The notes under the pieces are model-generated. The model was not told the origin of the DNA, ran no database searches, and saw only the letters and a program-made list of their open reading frames with translations. Source: Tolypocladium sp. Sup5 PDA-1 (taxonomy: Eukaryota; Ascomycota; Sordariomycetes; Hypocreales; Ophiocordycipitaceae). From it: a DNA stretch of 64,000 nucleotides. Location: positions 124,001 to 188,000 of the forward strand of contig JPHH03000038.1 in the NCBI GenBank assembly GCA_000750105.3, written 5' to 3'. Below are positions 34,180-45,060 of this stretch, piece after piece. Each line of letters starts with the position of its first letter. The stretch's first letter is position 1. The position numbers were made by a program, and so were the translations under genes.

Positions 34180-34480
34180 ATGTATTCGACACTTGTTCCG
34201 CAGTCTCACAACAGCATGTGGCATCCAGTTCATTTAGCTCCAATTGAGATATGGAATCAGTTTGCGCAATGGCTTCTATCCTTAGATCGACGAAGCCTTA
34301 TGCAAATACGAAAAGACGCTTCCTCGCTCCTCACCCTGCCGCAAAAAGCGAATGTAGCCATATGGGCACAAATCATACATAGAAATCGCTGGCTCACAAA
34401 GGCCCCGAAAGAAGGTATAGACCTAGTACTGCTTGGGTGCCTTGATTACATAGGAAAGGATCATGACTATGCCGCCAATC
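34180..34480 (+). CDS. Possible first exon of an F-box-like gene
   Basis: MYSTLVPQSHNSMWHPVHLA then PIEIWNQFAQWLLSLDRRSL and ANVAIWAQIIHRNRWLTKAP look like the start of a fungal F-box-like protein. The frame stays open to 34863 but loses protein-like character after about 34480. It probably belongs to the same gene as the exon at 34745; I could not find an intron pair that joins them in phase. Confidence 0.35.
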
Positions 34481-34744
34481 GTAGCCATGCGAGATATGCT
34501 AGGCATGCTCAGCTGGACCTTCAAACCGCACAAGGTGTTTCTAGGCCCCATATTGCCAATAGCTCGAACATCGTTAATCGCCGTGAGTATCCTGAGAGCT
34601 TCCTCCTTCGCGGCCGGATCAATGTTCGTTGTAGCGATAGGGCGGCCTTGAAGGCCCCCTTTCGTAGCCAACATCGGTGCACTCATTGGACCAGCTATCT
34701 GAAATATGCAAGAGATCTATCCTATTTTGCAAGACATTTGACAG

Positions 34745-37107
34745 CCCATCGCCGGAGGAGGCGAAGAAGAATGGACAGGTCGGGATCCGTACCCATCCTG
34801 GGAAGGGGGAATGACCGTCCTGACTTACTCAGGCTTCCAACACTTACAAGGACGCGAGGATGAGGTCCGTAAGTGGTTATTTGACGAGGAATTGCGGTGC
34901 GGCGCGCACTATGTCAGACGTTTCTTGGAGCTCCATACGCTCAAGTCGACTAAATTTATCGATGAGGCGGCGACAGACCTGCTGGTCGACTTTATCGACC
35001 ATTTCGGTATTCCTCATTCGATGTCCTCGGGTTTGCTGGCGCCGGACGGACCGCTTGATATGCAGGCCTTGGGAGCGGCAGTGGATGATTTGGTTGAGAA
35101 GCCCTTTATGTATGTATGTATGTATGTATGTATGTATTGATTACGCCTGGTGACCGTAGGCCAATAAGGCAACTATCTGATTACGGACATGTTCGTTTCC
35201 CAATCTTTGGCGTGGTATCCTGAAAGCCCATGTGATGTTCAATCCCGACAATGTAATCTCGACAAATTTTCCATCACTCTCCAAGGGTTCGGACGGTTGA
35301 TGTTGTTCCAGGCAGGCGAGCTTGAAGGCTATTCTCCAAGAGTTCAGGGTCCTATCTTCGGCGGCTGAAGCGGTGCCTGCGACCTGTGGCCCGAGCCCAA
35401 AGCGGGCGTATTAGTAAGAAAAGAAGGTACTGTGAAGGAAGGTGTGGGTTTCAATCTGTTCTCAATGTCGTGTACTGGCAAGTCGTCCCGTCGCTACCGC
35501 AAATCGTATTGTTGCGCGAACTGCCTCCATATTAGGTGACCATTTCGCATCGTCCGAGGGCGATTTCCCGCCCAGATAAAACGAAAGATCCCCTCGCCGC
35601 GTCTCGGTGCATTTCATCATCTCGTGTCGGTGCGTTGCCCATTGCCTACACTGGAATAAGAAATGCGCAATCGTCTCTGGTGATTGTCCGCACGCGCATT
35701 GCGGCGATGCCGCCACTCTGATGTTGTATAGGTACCCATTCAATCTCCCAATGCCTGTTCTAAGTTGCGCGAGTACACTGGCTTCTTCTCTCGACAAGTC
35801 ATCGTATAGACGTCTAGTGTGCTTGCCCGGCAGTGCAGCATCGACCATCTTGATGCGCTTGCCAAGGTGGTCTGGAATGCTTGTATCTATGTGCTGGATT
35901 GCTCGAGCCACGGTCAAGGTCGTCGATCGCATTCGCGGAGCTCTGCGCGATGGAGTGGCGCCTTTCGCGGTAGCTTTTCGTGCCTCCTGCTTCGCAGCCT
36001 TTAAGAGCTCATGTTCAGCGCTGGCGGGTATCCAGGCAAAGGTCACTGTGTTTCCATCGCCCCTCAAAGACTCGATGCAGTCGTATATGTGCTTAATGTG
36101 CTCTTGGCCCGATTGTTGGCGAGGATTGCGGAGGGAGAGAACGACAGCTTTGTTGCTCGTCATACACAAGATGTCTCGATGGTCAAGCGCAGGCAGGCGC
36201 TTCAATGCACACGCCATGGCCGCCAGCTCCCTATGTATGTGTATGTATGTGTATTTTCCGTCCAGCGGCTGTTAGGCCGCTCAGGTCCCCGCGAGGGGGC
36301 ACAGGACGTGCTGAGCTACTGGAAGTCTACAGTCTACTATATCGATACAGGTTGTAGTGGGGCAGCCCACAAAACGCCCAAGCGAAATGAGAACCCCTCC
36401 GCGTCATCTGCTCCGCCGTAAAATGTAAACAAAACCAACATCCAGCATTTCATCGGCTCCAAGGCGCTCTTTGTTGAGCCTGTTGCCCGTCAGCGGGACG
36501 TTCAGGCGCGACAGCTATGCTGTCTTTCTAATTGGTCTGCAAGAGACCGTTGCCGGAGATTGCGAAGCGCAACCTCAACTAACCCGGGCGGACAAAGGGT
36601 GGTGCAACACCCTCCGCCTCGCCATGGCGAGAGAAGAGTTCAGACAAAGGAAAGAAAGGGAGAGGGAAGGGTGCAGCCGCCTAGTGGCGAGGGCAAACCG
36701 TTCCGAAGAAGGAGCTCGCCTTCGCCAGCTTGACGAACTAGTCGAAGTCTCTGCCTATTGCACGGTTGACTGCCGCAGTCGGTGAGGTTGAGAAGCCCTT
36801 TCTGAGTTTGCTCGAAGCCTCTTGGGTTAGACTGGCAGCGTGCCGGTTTGACGGCGTCCTGCCATCCCCGTTGGAATTTCTGATGGCGCATAGCATTCGA
36901 ATCTTCGCGAAGCGGGAGTTGCGCGCATTGGTTTGCGTGTCGTATCTTTGCGCCTTAGTGCTCCATATTCGGGAAGCTGATGACGGCCTGGATCCTTTCT
37001 ATAGGGCCTTGAGGGCTGTGCTTGCTGCCAGTAGAATGAACTTCTTACGGGGCGTTCGACAGAGGCACTTCTCTGAAGAGTATACTTTTGGGAGTGGGCA
37101 GCTATGA
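34745..37107 (+). pseudogene. Unknown host gene split by a LINE insertion
   Basis: Left part 34745-35107 reads TVLTYSGFQHLQGREDEVRK ... AATDLLVDFIDHFGIPHS ... DDLVEKPF. Right part 36786-37107 reads VEKPFLSLLEASWVRLAACR ... EYTFGSGQL then stop. The codons GTT GAG AAG CCC TTT occur at both joints in the same frame, as part of the duplicated 16-mer. Removing 35108-36785 and one duplicate restores one frame of about 220 codons. The acceptor-like TTTGACAG at 34744 suggests an upstream exon. The protein is mostly alpha-helical by appearance; I do not recognise the family. With the insert in place the frame ends in the simple repeat (YVCMYVCMY) within 10 codons. Confidence 0.7.
35108..36785 (-). mobile_element. 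LINE insertion with (CATA)n tail and 16-bp target duplication
   Basis: GGTTGAGAAGCCCTTT occurs at 35092-35107 and again at 36786-36801, bracketing the insert. Read on the minus strand, the 3' end is GGCGTAATCAAT followed by (CATA)n at about 35139-35108. Upstream is a LINE part whose codons (36217-35462) match the RNase H and finger end of the first LINE: GQEHIKHIYDCI, DAALPGKHTRRLYDD, CACGQSPETIAHFLFQC. This 251-codon stretch is open. It begins right after another CATA-rich repeat at about 36229-36253; beyond that lie 530 bases unrelated to the first LINE. The element thus seems to be a chimera or to have a large internal deletion. Confidence 0.8.
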
Positions 37108-39469
37108 GGTACTATTCTGCTATGTTCGGCAATGGTCCCCGTGTCAATTGCGTATGTGAAGTATAGCTTTAATGAATTGAACCCCCGCATCCGACAATCT
37201 CACTAGAATTGTCTCGGGATGTTGCAGATAGACTGCGTCGCAATAGACCGTCTTGGAATATGAGTGGCAGCTTAACTCGAGGCCATTAAATAGGTGCATA
37301 TTGACTTGCGCAACATAAATGCGGCTTGCAGGAATGGCCAGAGCCTGGTATATCAGATGCGGGATGGGGATTGTGCAGTGTTAGTTCGCAGATGAGGATG
37401 TACCCAATTGAATCAACTAAACGGGGAAGAGGTTGTTGTTCTCTCCATGGAGAGATTTCCTCTCTACTACAACTACCTACTGTAGGCAGGGTATTTCATC
37501 AAAATAAATAGAAACGGGCCTGTGCACACTGTTGTGTCCTCCGTATTTCATCAAATTACATTTTTTCCATCCATGCACGCGGCCCGATCCTTGTCCCACA
37601 TATTCTACATCCAATTTCTATATTCAAGCGTCGCCAGGAACTCATCCGCGAAACAGAGGCACACCTTGAGTGCGTTGCGAATCGAGGGTAGAAAAAGAGG
37701 CTCATCTACGGACTACAGATCTACAATCTCTTACCTTGTGGAGCGGTGCACGGACGAAAAAGGGTGTGTTATCGGACAGCACGAGACACCCTTTGCACAG
37801 TAGCACCTTTGCGAAGACGCCAAGCTCCCCGGCGACCTACATACTGCGTGATGTTGCAAAGCCAATCTTGGTGTCAATCGTGTTGAGATGCGATTCATCT
37901 ATTGCAAGAATGCCGTTGTGATTCAGGGGGTTGAACTCGGCGATATCATCGAGGATACGACCGAGTTTGATGGGTCTATTTAGCGGGGGTGCCGTTGTCC
38001 AGTTCAAAGCCGGAAAATAGGCCTTGACCACTGCGACGGGTCCAACACTCGAGGGGCTGCTTTAATGGAGAGTGCTGAGGTGGAATTCTTCAATTTGGCG
38101 TACGTTTACACGCCATGAGGGAAAGCCGAGATCCGCACGCATGAGCCGCGCTGTCCCCGGCCCGCTCCCGTCTGCATAGGAACGAAGACATCTTCGGGTA
38201 ACAGTGAAGCCTCCCAGTTGCAGCTAGGCGTATGGATAGCCGCGTACCATTAGCGGCTTCAGAGTATCTTGGAGCAACGTCCTGGCGGAGGCCGACTGGA
38301 AAGCATCATCACTTTGCCCGTCTTCCCTTGGTACGATGGTACATGGATCGTCTCATTCGTGGTCGACGGAGGGCCCGGTAAGTCAATTGCCCCCGCCTTT
38401 TTGTACTATGGTCATGTGCGTTCGCTTACTCCGTACTCCGAACTTCTTGAAGGATGTGCTTGATGTTGACCTCCAAGTTGGAGGCACCAATTCCATCATC
38501 GGCGAGTACCAGCTACGGAAGGCGGTAGGTAGCATGTCTTGCGGTCTAGATCGAGGAGCAGTTCAAGCCGCGGTTCATGTCTATTTTGACGCCATCCTCA
38601 GAGGCGGCCTGCCCCCCTGTCCACTACACATGCCCCCATACGACTGCGGCTGGTTCGGAAATGAGATCTGTGGGATGCATGCAACGTATCTTGAGCTCCT
38701 TGCCAGCAGGCCTGCAGCGCAACTGCCCCCCAGGGCGATCTCCCCCGGAGCGGTCCTGCGATCGGGCTAGTGCGTTGATGATATGATGATACCTGGTTTT
38801 AACAGCTTCGGCCAGTCTTTTGTGTTGCGGAGTCCAATCATTGGGTTGCCTTGAGGACTCGAATCCCCCAGGTGGCCCACCACAACTGGGCTAGACTACG
38901 GTAGCTGGCGGAGACAGATGAGCGAGAGCGGGTTGGCGTATCTACTGAGCAAACCGGACGCGCTGCAGGGGAACCTGATGAGCCGGAAAAGGACATGTAG
39001 TTGCTGCAGGTGCTGGACAACGATCGAAGCGAGAGGTTCTTGAAATGAATGAACGGGCGTTGATCGTTCCTGGGCAGCTCGACCCTCTCGATGCAGCGAG
39101 TTCAACAAGCAGTGTGAATGTGCATGAATGACATCTCAAGGTTATTGCATGGCCGCAGAATCACGGCACTCTAACACCACCATCCGCAGATGAGCCCATG
39201 CAAGTTACCGATGAAGTTTGAAGACCTTAGCGTACATTGATCAGATATGAAACACCGATGTGAGGCAAGAAATGTCATCCCGTTGCAGCGTCAAGCTCGC
39301 ATGCCACGTCTCTCTTCTCCCTCCTGTCTTGCACACGTTCATCAGCAAGTGTTGTTCGCCGTAAATAAAAATGAAAGCAGCGTGGCGAAAGAGAAAATGA
39401 TTAATTTGGGCTGCATCCGATCCTCTTTCAGCAGTGGAGGGCCGATGACATCCCGACAGTTGGCCAAAG
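37108..39469. other. No supported gene; short repeat copies
   Basis: I find no gene. About 37472-37573 is one copy of a dispersed repeat whose other copy is at 51098-51213. A plus-strand 144-codon frame at 38336-38770 lacks motifs. Confidence 0.35.
37472..37573 (+). repeat. Dispersed ~100-bp repeat, copy 1
   Basis: Shares CTACCTACTGTAGGCAG, then GTGCACA, GTGTCC and TTCATCAAAT in the same order and spacing with 51098-51213. CCTACTGTAGG is itself palindromic. It may be the end of an unclassified transposon. Confidence 0.6.
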
Positions 39470-40779
39470 TTAGTAGCCCAATGGTGTCAGCCGCGTGGCA
39501 TCCGGCTGAGGGGCCGTGACCTCGCATGCGTGGAAGAAAAAGAGGCGGCTGAGACCATCGTAGACGTTTTCGATGCCGTAATAGTTACCTACAAGCACAT
39601 TTAGACATCAATCCAGCAGGAAAACAGCAAACAGCACCAGTTGGGGGGTGAAGGACCCACCTCTGGGAACAAACAAGAGTGTACCTTCGGATATGCAAAA
39701 CTGCTCGTCGTTGAAGGTAACTCGAGCCTTGCCGGAAAGTATAAACAAGCACAGCTCCCTTTTGTTTGTGTTCTTGATTGGCTTGTTCATGCCCCGCTCT
39801 AGCTCGATAACGCCGACGTTCATGAAAGGGCTCGTGCGCAAATGCGCTAAGCGGAAGGCGCCCACGTTCCGCATGTGAATCGCCCTTCTGGAGACAGCAA
39901 TTATTTCGTCTTTGACATCGACCAGGTCGCCAAAAGCAGGCAGATGTTTCTCGTACTCGGTCCTCCATTGGACGGCCTTGACCGTCTTTGTTCCGCGAAT
40001 TTTTTCCCACGCCTCTTGCTCCACGCTTGCCACGGCTGCTTGCTGCTTCCTTCTCTTGGCTTTTGCGCGGGTCTTGCTCCCAGATGCGGGCGTCGACAGC
40101 GACTGATCTTCCGGTACGCGGACGACTTCCGCCACTGTCGATACCACGAATTCGCCGTTATGGAACATGTCTTTTTGCTCCTGTCTTCCCCTGATGGTCA
40201 CCTCGCCTCTCCAATAGTTGACGGGCGGGTACGATAGTCTGCCGGACCGCGTTTGCATCGTGCCGGCATTGATACCGCCACGAAGGACCAAAGCCTGAGA
40301 TTGAGGCAGGGTTTCCTTTCGCGGCCTGCCTCGTCGCTTGCCGTTTTGGTTTGCGTTTCCGGTCGACGGCAGCTTCGTCGTCGCCTTAGTCGTGCCAGAA
40401 CAAGTCTCTATCGCCGGAGGCGTTTCGGAAAAGGCAGTGAGCCGCCGCTTGGCTGTCCTTGACTCGTCGTATTCTTCTTCCAGCTCCGCCTGCTCGACTT
40501 CATCGCCACTGGTAGAGTTCCTCAGTGGCCTCCGTCTTTTTGACCCGCGGCTTGCTCCGGAATGGCTCTGGGGTCGCGGCGGCCGTCCTCTGCGTCGCGT
40601 CGAGGCTGCGGGCGAGGGCGAGAAGATGGCGTTGGGAGGTTGCATGCCGTGCTTGTCGCCCATTGCCCTGCATCATCAGTCAGAGAATCGCGTTCCAGTG
40701 CGGCGATGAGGAGCTGTACTACGTACCAGCTTCGAGCCTGGGGGCTTGAAGCCCCACGGCGGCTTGCGCGGGAAGCCAT
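39470..40779 (-). CDS. Mif2/CENP-C-like kinetochore protein, short form (three exons)
   Basis: CENP-C (Mif2) binds centromeric nucleosomes through its signature motif and dimerises through a C-terminal cupin domain. Exons 40779-40727, 40667-39661 and 39588-39470 join to 392 residues. Introns are 59 nt (GTACGT...TGCAG) and 72 nt (GTGGGT...TTGTAG). Two AT-hook-like runs (RRGRPPRP, KRRGRPRK) flank acidic stretches. The CENP-C motif is TRSGRLSYPPVNYW at about 157-170. The cupin runs from about 295: MNVGVIELERGMNKPIKNTN, ELCLFILSGKARVTFNDEQF, LLFVPRG|NYYGIENVYDGLSRLFFFHA. Without splicing the second intron the cupin would be cut. The N-terminal Mif2 domain of core fungal CENP-C is absent and the protein is short, so this is probably a paralog. 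A start at 40663 (second in-frame ATG) is possible. Confidence 0.82.
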
Positions 40780-41199
40780 CGCGGGTTACTTCCTGTGCAC
40801 GAAGGGGCTGCGGCTGTTGGATTGAGCGGAGGAAGCTGGTTTGGCTACTGTGCGTGTCGAATTCGCCGTGTGGTCGCGGTGCAGTTTTTTTCAACTCCAG
40901 CTTGAAGGTGAAGGGAGTGGCGAGGTGCTTGCGGTGCTGCTGACGCGTTGGTCAGACGCGGGTGCAAAGGGGGTGGCGTGCAGGGGGCCGCGGCAGGCAC
41001 GCTCGCTTGAGCAGCTGAACGCGTCTGCCATGCAAGCACAGACGTCCATTCGATGTCGAACTTCAAGACTCTCGGTTCGTGGTGTTGGTTTGGGACGATT
41101 GCCGATGACTTTAAGTTTAAGATACGGCAAGCTGATTGTGGTAATTTGTTAAGCAATCGTCTACGGATTAGTACAGTGGCGTTCCACCAAGCGCTTGCT

Positions 41200-42050
41200 A
41201 CTGTTGCAGTGGGGCAGGCAGCGGTTCATTGTTTATCCACGACCACCTCAATTTGGGTGGGAGCCAGGGTGCGTCGCCCCGGGCGAAGGGCGACACAAGC
41301 GCATGGTACTTCCAGCTTGCTGCTTGGTGGATCCGCCCGCATACAAAGGGGAAACGGTAGATTTCAATACCGACCGCAAAGAATGCCGCCCGCTCATCGT
41401 CACTCCCGTATTCCCAAGAGTGATGATTTCCATGGTGAAATTCGTCAGGCAAAGGCGGGGCAACGGAGGCGCGTTGAAGCCCAAAATGCTTTGGACTATT
41501 GCAGCCCTGGTGGGTCCCTGTGTATTTATCCCCTTCTGCCTCAGTTGAGCAGGCGTCGTGCTTCGTGCCGCGAGGTCCTCAATTACTCGGTTACAAGTTC
41601 CGAGGCTGCTGGGGATGTTGATCTCCACCGTTGCCGTTCTCCGAGTAAGGGTACCATTGCTGGCGGCCTCCTGGCAGAGGGTGTCCAACCAGGGTACTCC
41701 TTTGCGAGCCGCGACTGCATCTGCAAAGACTGCCCGCAAGCACCTCCAAGTGGACTCGATCCGTCCGGTAGTGGTAGTTACAGCACGCACTCTCATATCA
41801 CTCGGTAGTAAACTGTAACAATAGACAGATCCACGGCGCCGAAGCTCCGCCAGTGCAAGCGCTACGGTGCCGTTTCGGTGGATCCACTCCAGTATGTATC
41901 GCGGGTTATTCACAACGACCACGAGAAGTGCCGCAAATCCGGTAGGTAGCCGGCCCCACATCGGGGACTGCGCTCCGTTTCCCCAACCACCTCCGAGTCG
42001 GCGCCCGGCATGTCCAACCAGCAACACGTCTAGCACACAGAACAATCCTC
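41200..42050 (-). other. Diverged duplicated block, copy 1
   Basis: A 265-codon minus-strand frame (42045-41248) includes RIESTWRCLRAVFADAVAAR and KGVPWLDTLCQEAASNGTLT, which look like protein, but no family is recognised. Bases 41610-41810 resemble 42540-42770 in the same orientation (shared GACTGCCCGCAAGCA and CACTCTCATATCA). Probably an old unclassified repeat or transposon. Confidence 0.35.
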
Positions 42051-42429
42051 CACTTTTGTTAACTCTTTTACTTGCGGGGGAAGTGCTCTTTCTCCCTCAA
42101 ACAACACAAAGTAAAGCAACTCGTGGGCGCCCTGATAAGGTCAGCACGTCCAAGTGTCAAGTTCCTCGACCCAGAACATGTATTTGGCAGCTCAGCTCGC
42201 TTGCTCCAGGTCGGCATGTCAAAATGCTTTATGTCTACTACGACTTTGTCTCTCACAGCTTGAGGATATGTTCTTCGCTTCTGCCTGGTGCCTATTCATG
42301 GTCCTGCGGGAGACTCTCCCTAGGCACTTCTCCCTGTGTGGTTTTTTTACGTCCCCAAGTAACTTGCACATGATGGCCACGCCATGGTTCCCGAACCCAT
42401 TTGTCTGAATAACTCTACGTGAGAAGTGT

Positions 42430-42800
42430 CGCGGCCATCGGGACTTCTTGCTTGGGTTGCCTCCGTGCTTTCAGCGGTGACTGTCCGGTGCTGCGGTCGC
42501 TGCCCTGTGCGAGGAGCGGCTCAACAACGGAACCATCCTCACTGCAGGCTTCTTGGGATGCCGGCTTCCACCGCTGTCGTTCTCTTGGTAAGGGCAACTA
42601 TACTGAGATACAGTCGCTGATGCCGGTTTCTGGCTGAGCGTGCCCAACTCGGCTGCTCCTTGCGGTCCTAGCCATGCATGTGCAAGACTGCCCGCAAGCA
42701 ACTCTAGGACGTGGGTTCCACCCGGTTAATAGTCGCAAAATTGCTGGATACACTCTCATATCAGTGCGTACCCGTGGGTCCTCCACAACCCGTTGGTAAA
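42430..42800 (-). repeat. Diverged duplicated block, copy 2
   Basis: The second, more decayed copy of the block at 41571-41818. It shares AAGACTGCCCGCAAGCA and the ACACTCTCATATCA stretch at similar spacing. No long frame survives. Confidence 0.4.
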
Positions 42801-43188
42801 ATGGCACAGACCGAAGGGGCATACACTATGACCAGCGATTATCTTTGGAGTAAAAGGGTTGGACTGTACGGGTAGTATAGCAATCAAGCAATGTGCCTTC
42901 TGGGACAAAGGACTAGGGGAAAAGAAACCCGTGGCAAAGAAACCTGGATGTGGAGTTGCGCCTTATAAACAGTTCAAGAGATTCTATTCGTTCACGCGCA
43001 TCACCCATGTCACCCACCGCACGCTTGTGTCAAGGCCGGCGCAGGTAGCCGGCTAAAGGAGTCCCTCCGCCGAGCCAGGTTTATGACTATTGTATTTTAA
43101 ACATGCGGATACATCTCAGCCCCTTGATTATCCTGCATTTTCCCCTCCATTTCTCCAACTCTCCTTCTTTTTTCCCCCAGCCGGTATA

Positions 43189-44003
43189 ATGGCAACAACC
43201 AACGCCGATATCTATTCCGAGACAGCACATGCGCTTGCGTTGTATCTCGCTGCTTCAACGGCTCGGATCTCGAAGTTATCGAAACTACAAAGTGAGCTCA
43301 TATATGCCTATGCCTCGACAACGATCGAGATTTCTTGAAGCTAAAGATCTGATAAAGCTAGTGAACGAGAAGCTAGATATGCCGGAAACTCTCATACTCA
43401 ATCGCTTACAGCGAACGTATCAAACATTGGCTATTGCCGCACCTCTTCTTGGCGGCCTGTCTCTGGCGGCCTTGTCATTGGACGAGTTTCACAACCATGA
43501 TGGAGATGACCTGATCAACGCTTATGCGGCGCTTCTCACCAGCTCAGCCATCACAGCGTATTTGTAACGGTGATTGGAACTATGCTGTCATTCAAATTCC
43601 AGGCCACGAAAAGTCAAGGAGAATGGACTCAGCGATAGGATGTGTACCTATTTTTCTAGTGGATTTTGTTGTCGTTGAGTTTCTGGTTGGGTTGTTATCT
43701 TGGTACACTGTAGTTCATTCGCCATGGAGCTCGGCGCTTCTTGGATTGCAACTTGCTACCTGGCCCTCAGTCATAGTGCTAGGCAACTACATCGTACCCT
43801 CCGAGCTTATGTCCTATATGGAGCATCACCGTATAATCACGTCGTTTAGCTTCATCACGCCGAGTCCATCGCACTATTTGGTGGTGATAACACTGTCTAT
43901 GGCCGGGGTCGCCGCAGTCAAATTGAGGTTGGTAACAGTATCGTTGGCTAGAAGCGCGGTGACGTGGAGCAGTGGCGCCCAAGCAACCAATATACGCTCC
44001 TAG
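43189..44003 (+). CDS. Small multi-span membrane protein, spliced (model approximate)
   Basis: Exon 1 43189-43291 (MATTNADIYSETAHALALYL) is followed by a GTGAGC donor and an acceptor at 43340 or 43346. Exon 2 reads KDLIKLVNEKLDMPETLILN, LAIAAPLLGGLSLAALSLDE. Before 43560 the frame must slip by one base, by a further intron or an indel, into VFVTVIGTMLSFKFQATK. A 47-nt intron (GTCAAG...TTCTAG, 43613-43659) then leads in phase to DFVVVEFLVGLLSWYTVVHS and LGLQLATWPSVIVLGNYIVP. At least three membrane segments are visible. I do not recognise the family. The unresolved slip means that a pseudogene is possible. Confidence 0.45.
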
Positions 44004-44154
44004 ACCTTCATCAAGAACTGAATTGCATCGCTTCTAACGAACTGGTCCGGGTGAGAGACATCATTGTGTGAATATTCTCATAACCGAAGCTCCATAGCTT
44101 TGACCCGAGCGCAAATAAATAATATTACAATGACTCGTTCCATGGTCGCCAAAA

Positions 44155-45060
44155 TTAGTTCTCCCACGAGGCTATGCACTTGACTTTGTCCGGGGGGTCT
44201 GGCTGCCAGTCAATCCGGTCCTGGGTTGGATCATGTCCTGAGATCACATCCAACGCAAAACTCTTGATCTCTTTGATCCTCCTCCCCATATCAACCGAAT
44301 ACTCGAGATTTACGGATGGTACAACGGCAATCTTGCGATATCCACGGAACCACATGTCCTTGCAAAAACAGCTGTGGCTCGCCCTGTATGCATTCATCCT
44401 TCTTAGAGGGTCTAAAGCGAAGATTTTCAATGGTGGGCTGAGCACCGAAAACTGCGGCGCCGTTCCAACAAGCCTGGAACGGCCTCTTGGCGTCAAAACG
44501 GGGTCGTGTTTCTCTCGCATTCCAGAACTGCTTTACCGCCAATCCCCAATTTCCATCGGGAACTTCTAGGAACGAATCGCCGTTTTATCCCGGGGGATAT
44601 CCACACATCATAGAACCTCGGTTCGTCATTGTTCCAGTCCACAAGGGATTTGCGTTGCAGCACCAACTCGAGAATGTCATCTAGACACGCTGTCACATCA
44701 TTCAAGAATATAATGGTTGTGTCCTCCGTAGCTCTATCAAGATGCTCGAGTAGAGGCCGCAGCGCCAAGTTGCGCAACACCGCAAGGCTCGAAATGCGCT
44801 CAGTTTTGGTTGGGTCGATTGGTGAGGGTCCGAGGAAGTAGGTACCTCGAGAGTCTCGAGGAAAGGTCGAAGGGCGGCCAAAACACCAGCCGCTCCATCA
44901 GGGAAATTGCCCTTGACGATGGAAAGGACGCAGTATTGGGGGCCTAGGAACTGGATGGCTTCGACGATACTCCCAATAAGGCGAGGAAGTAGGGATAGGT
45001 TTTGCCTTAGATTTAGCGCGAAGTAATATCAAATGGCAGGGTTTGACGGGCCGGGGCCAT
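44155..45060 (-). pseudogene. GT69 (CAP59/alpha-1,3-mannosyltransferase-type) pseudogene
   Basis: Pieces in different minus-strand frames spell the GT69 family in order: YYFALNLRQNLSLLPRLIGS, QYCVLSIVKGNFPDG, FLGPSPIDPTKTERISSLAV, LRNLALRPLLEHL, IIFLNDVTACLDDILELVLQ, EPRFYDVWISPG, then in a second frame VKQFWNARETRPRF and FQACWNGAAVFGAQP, then in a third frame YRASHSCFCKDMWFRGYRKI and AVVPSVNLEYS. The family adds mannose in capsule or wall glycan synthesis. At least three frame changes and a TGA where Arg (CGA) is expected before YYFALN make it dead. The decay is mostly small indels plus one C to T type change. Confidence 0.8.

Noticed and set aside
34423..34686. 87-codon minus-strand frame with a hydrophobic end
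   Set aside because: It overlaps the plus-strand exon candidates and has neither motif nor neighbours to support it.
37837..38031. 64-codon minus-strand frame with AIDESHLNTID, considered as a transposase catalytic block
   Set aside because: The Asp context does not match known DDE blocks and no flanking transposase sequence is present.
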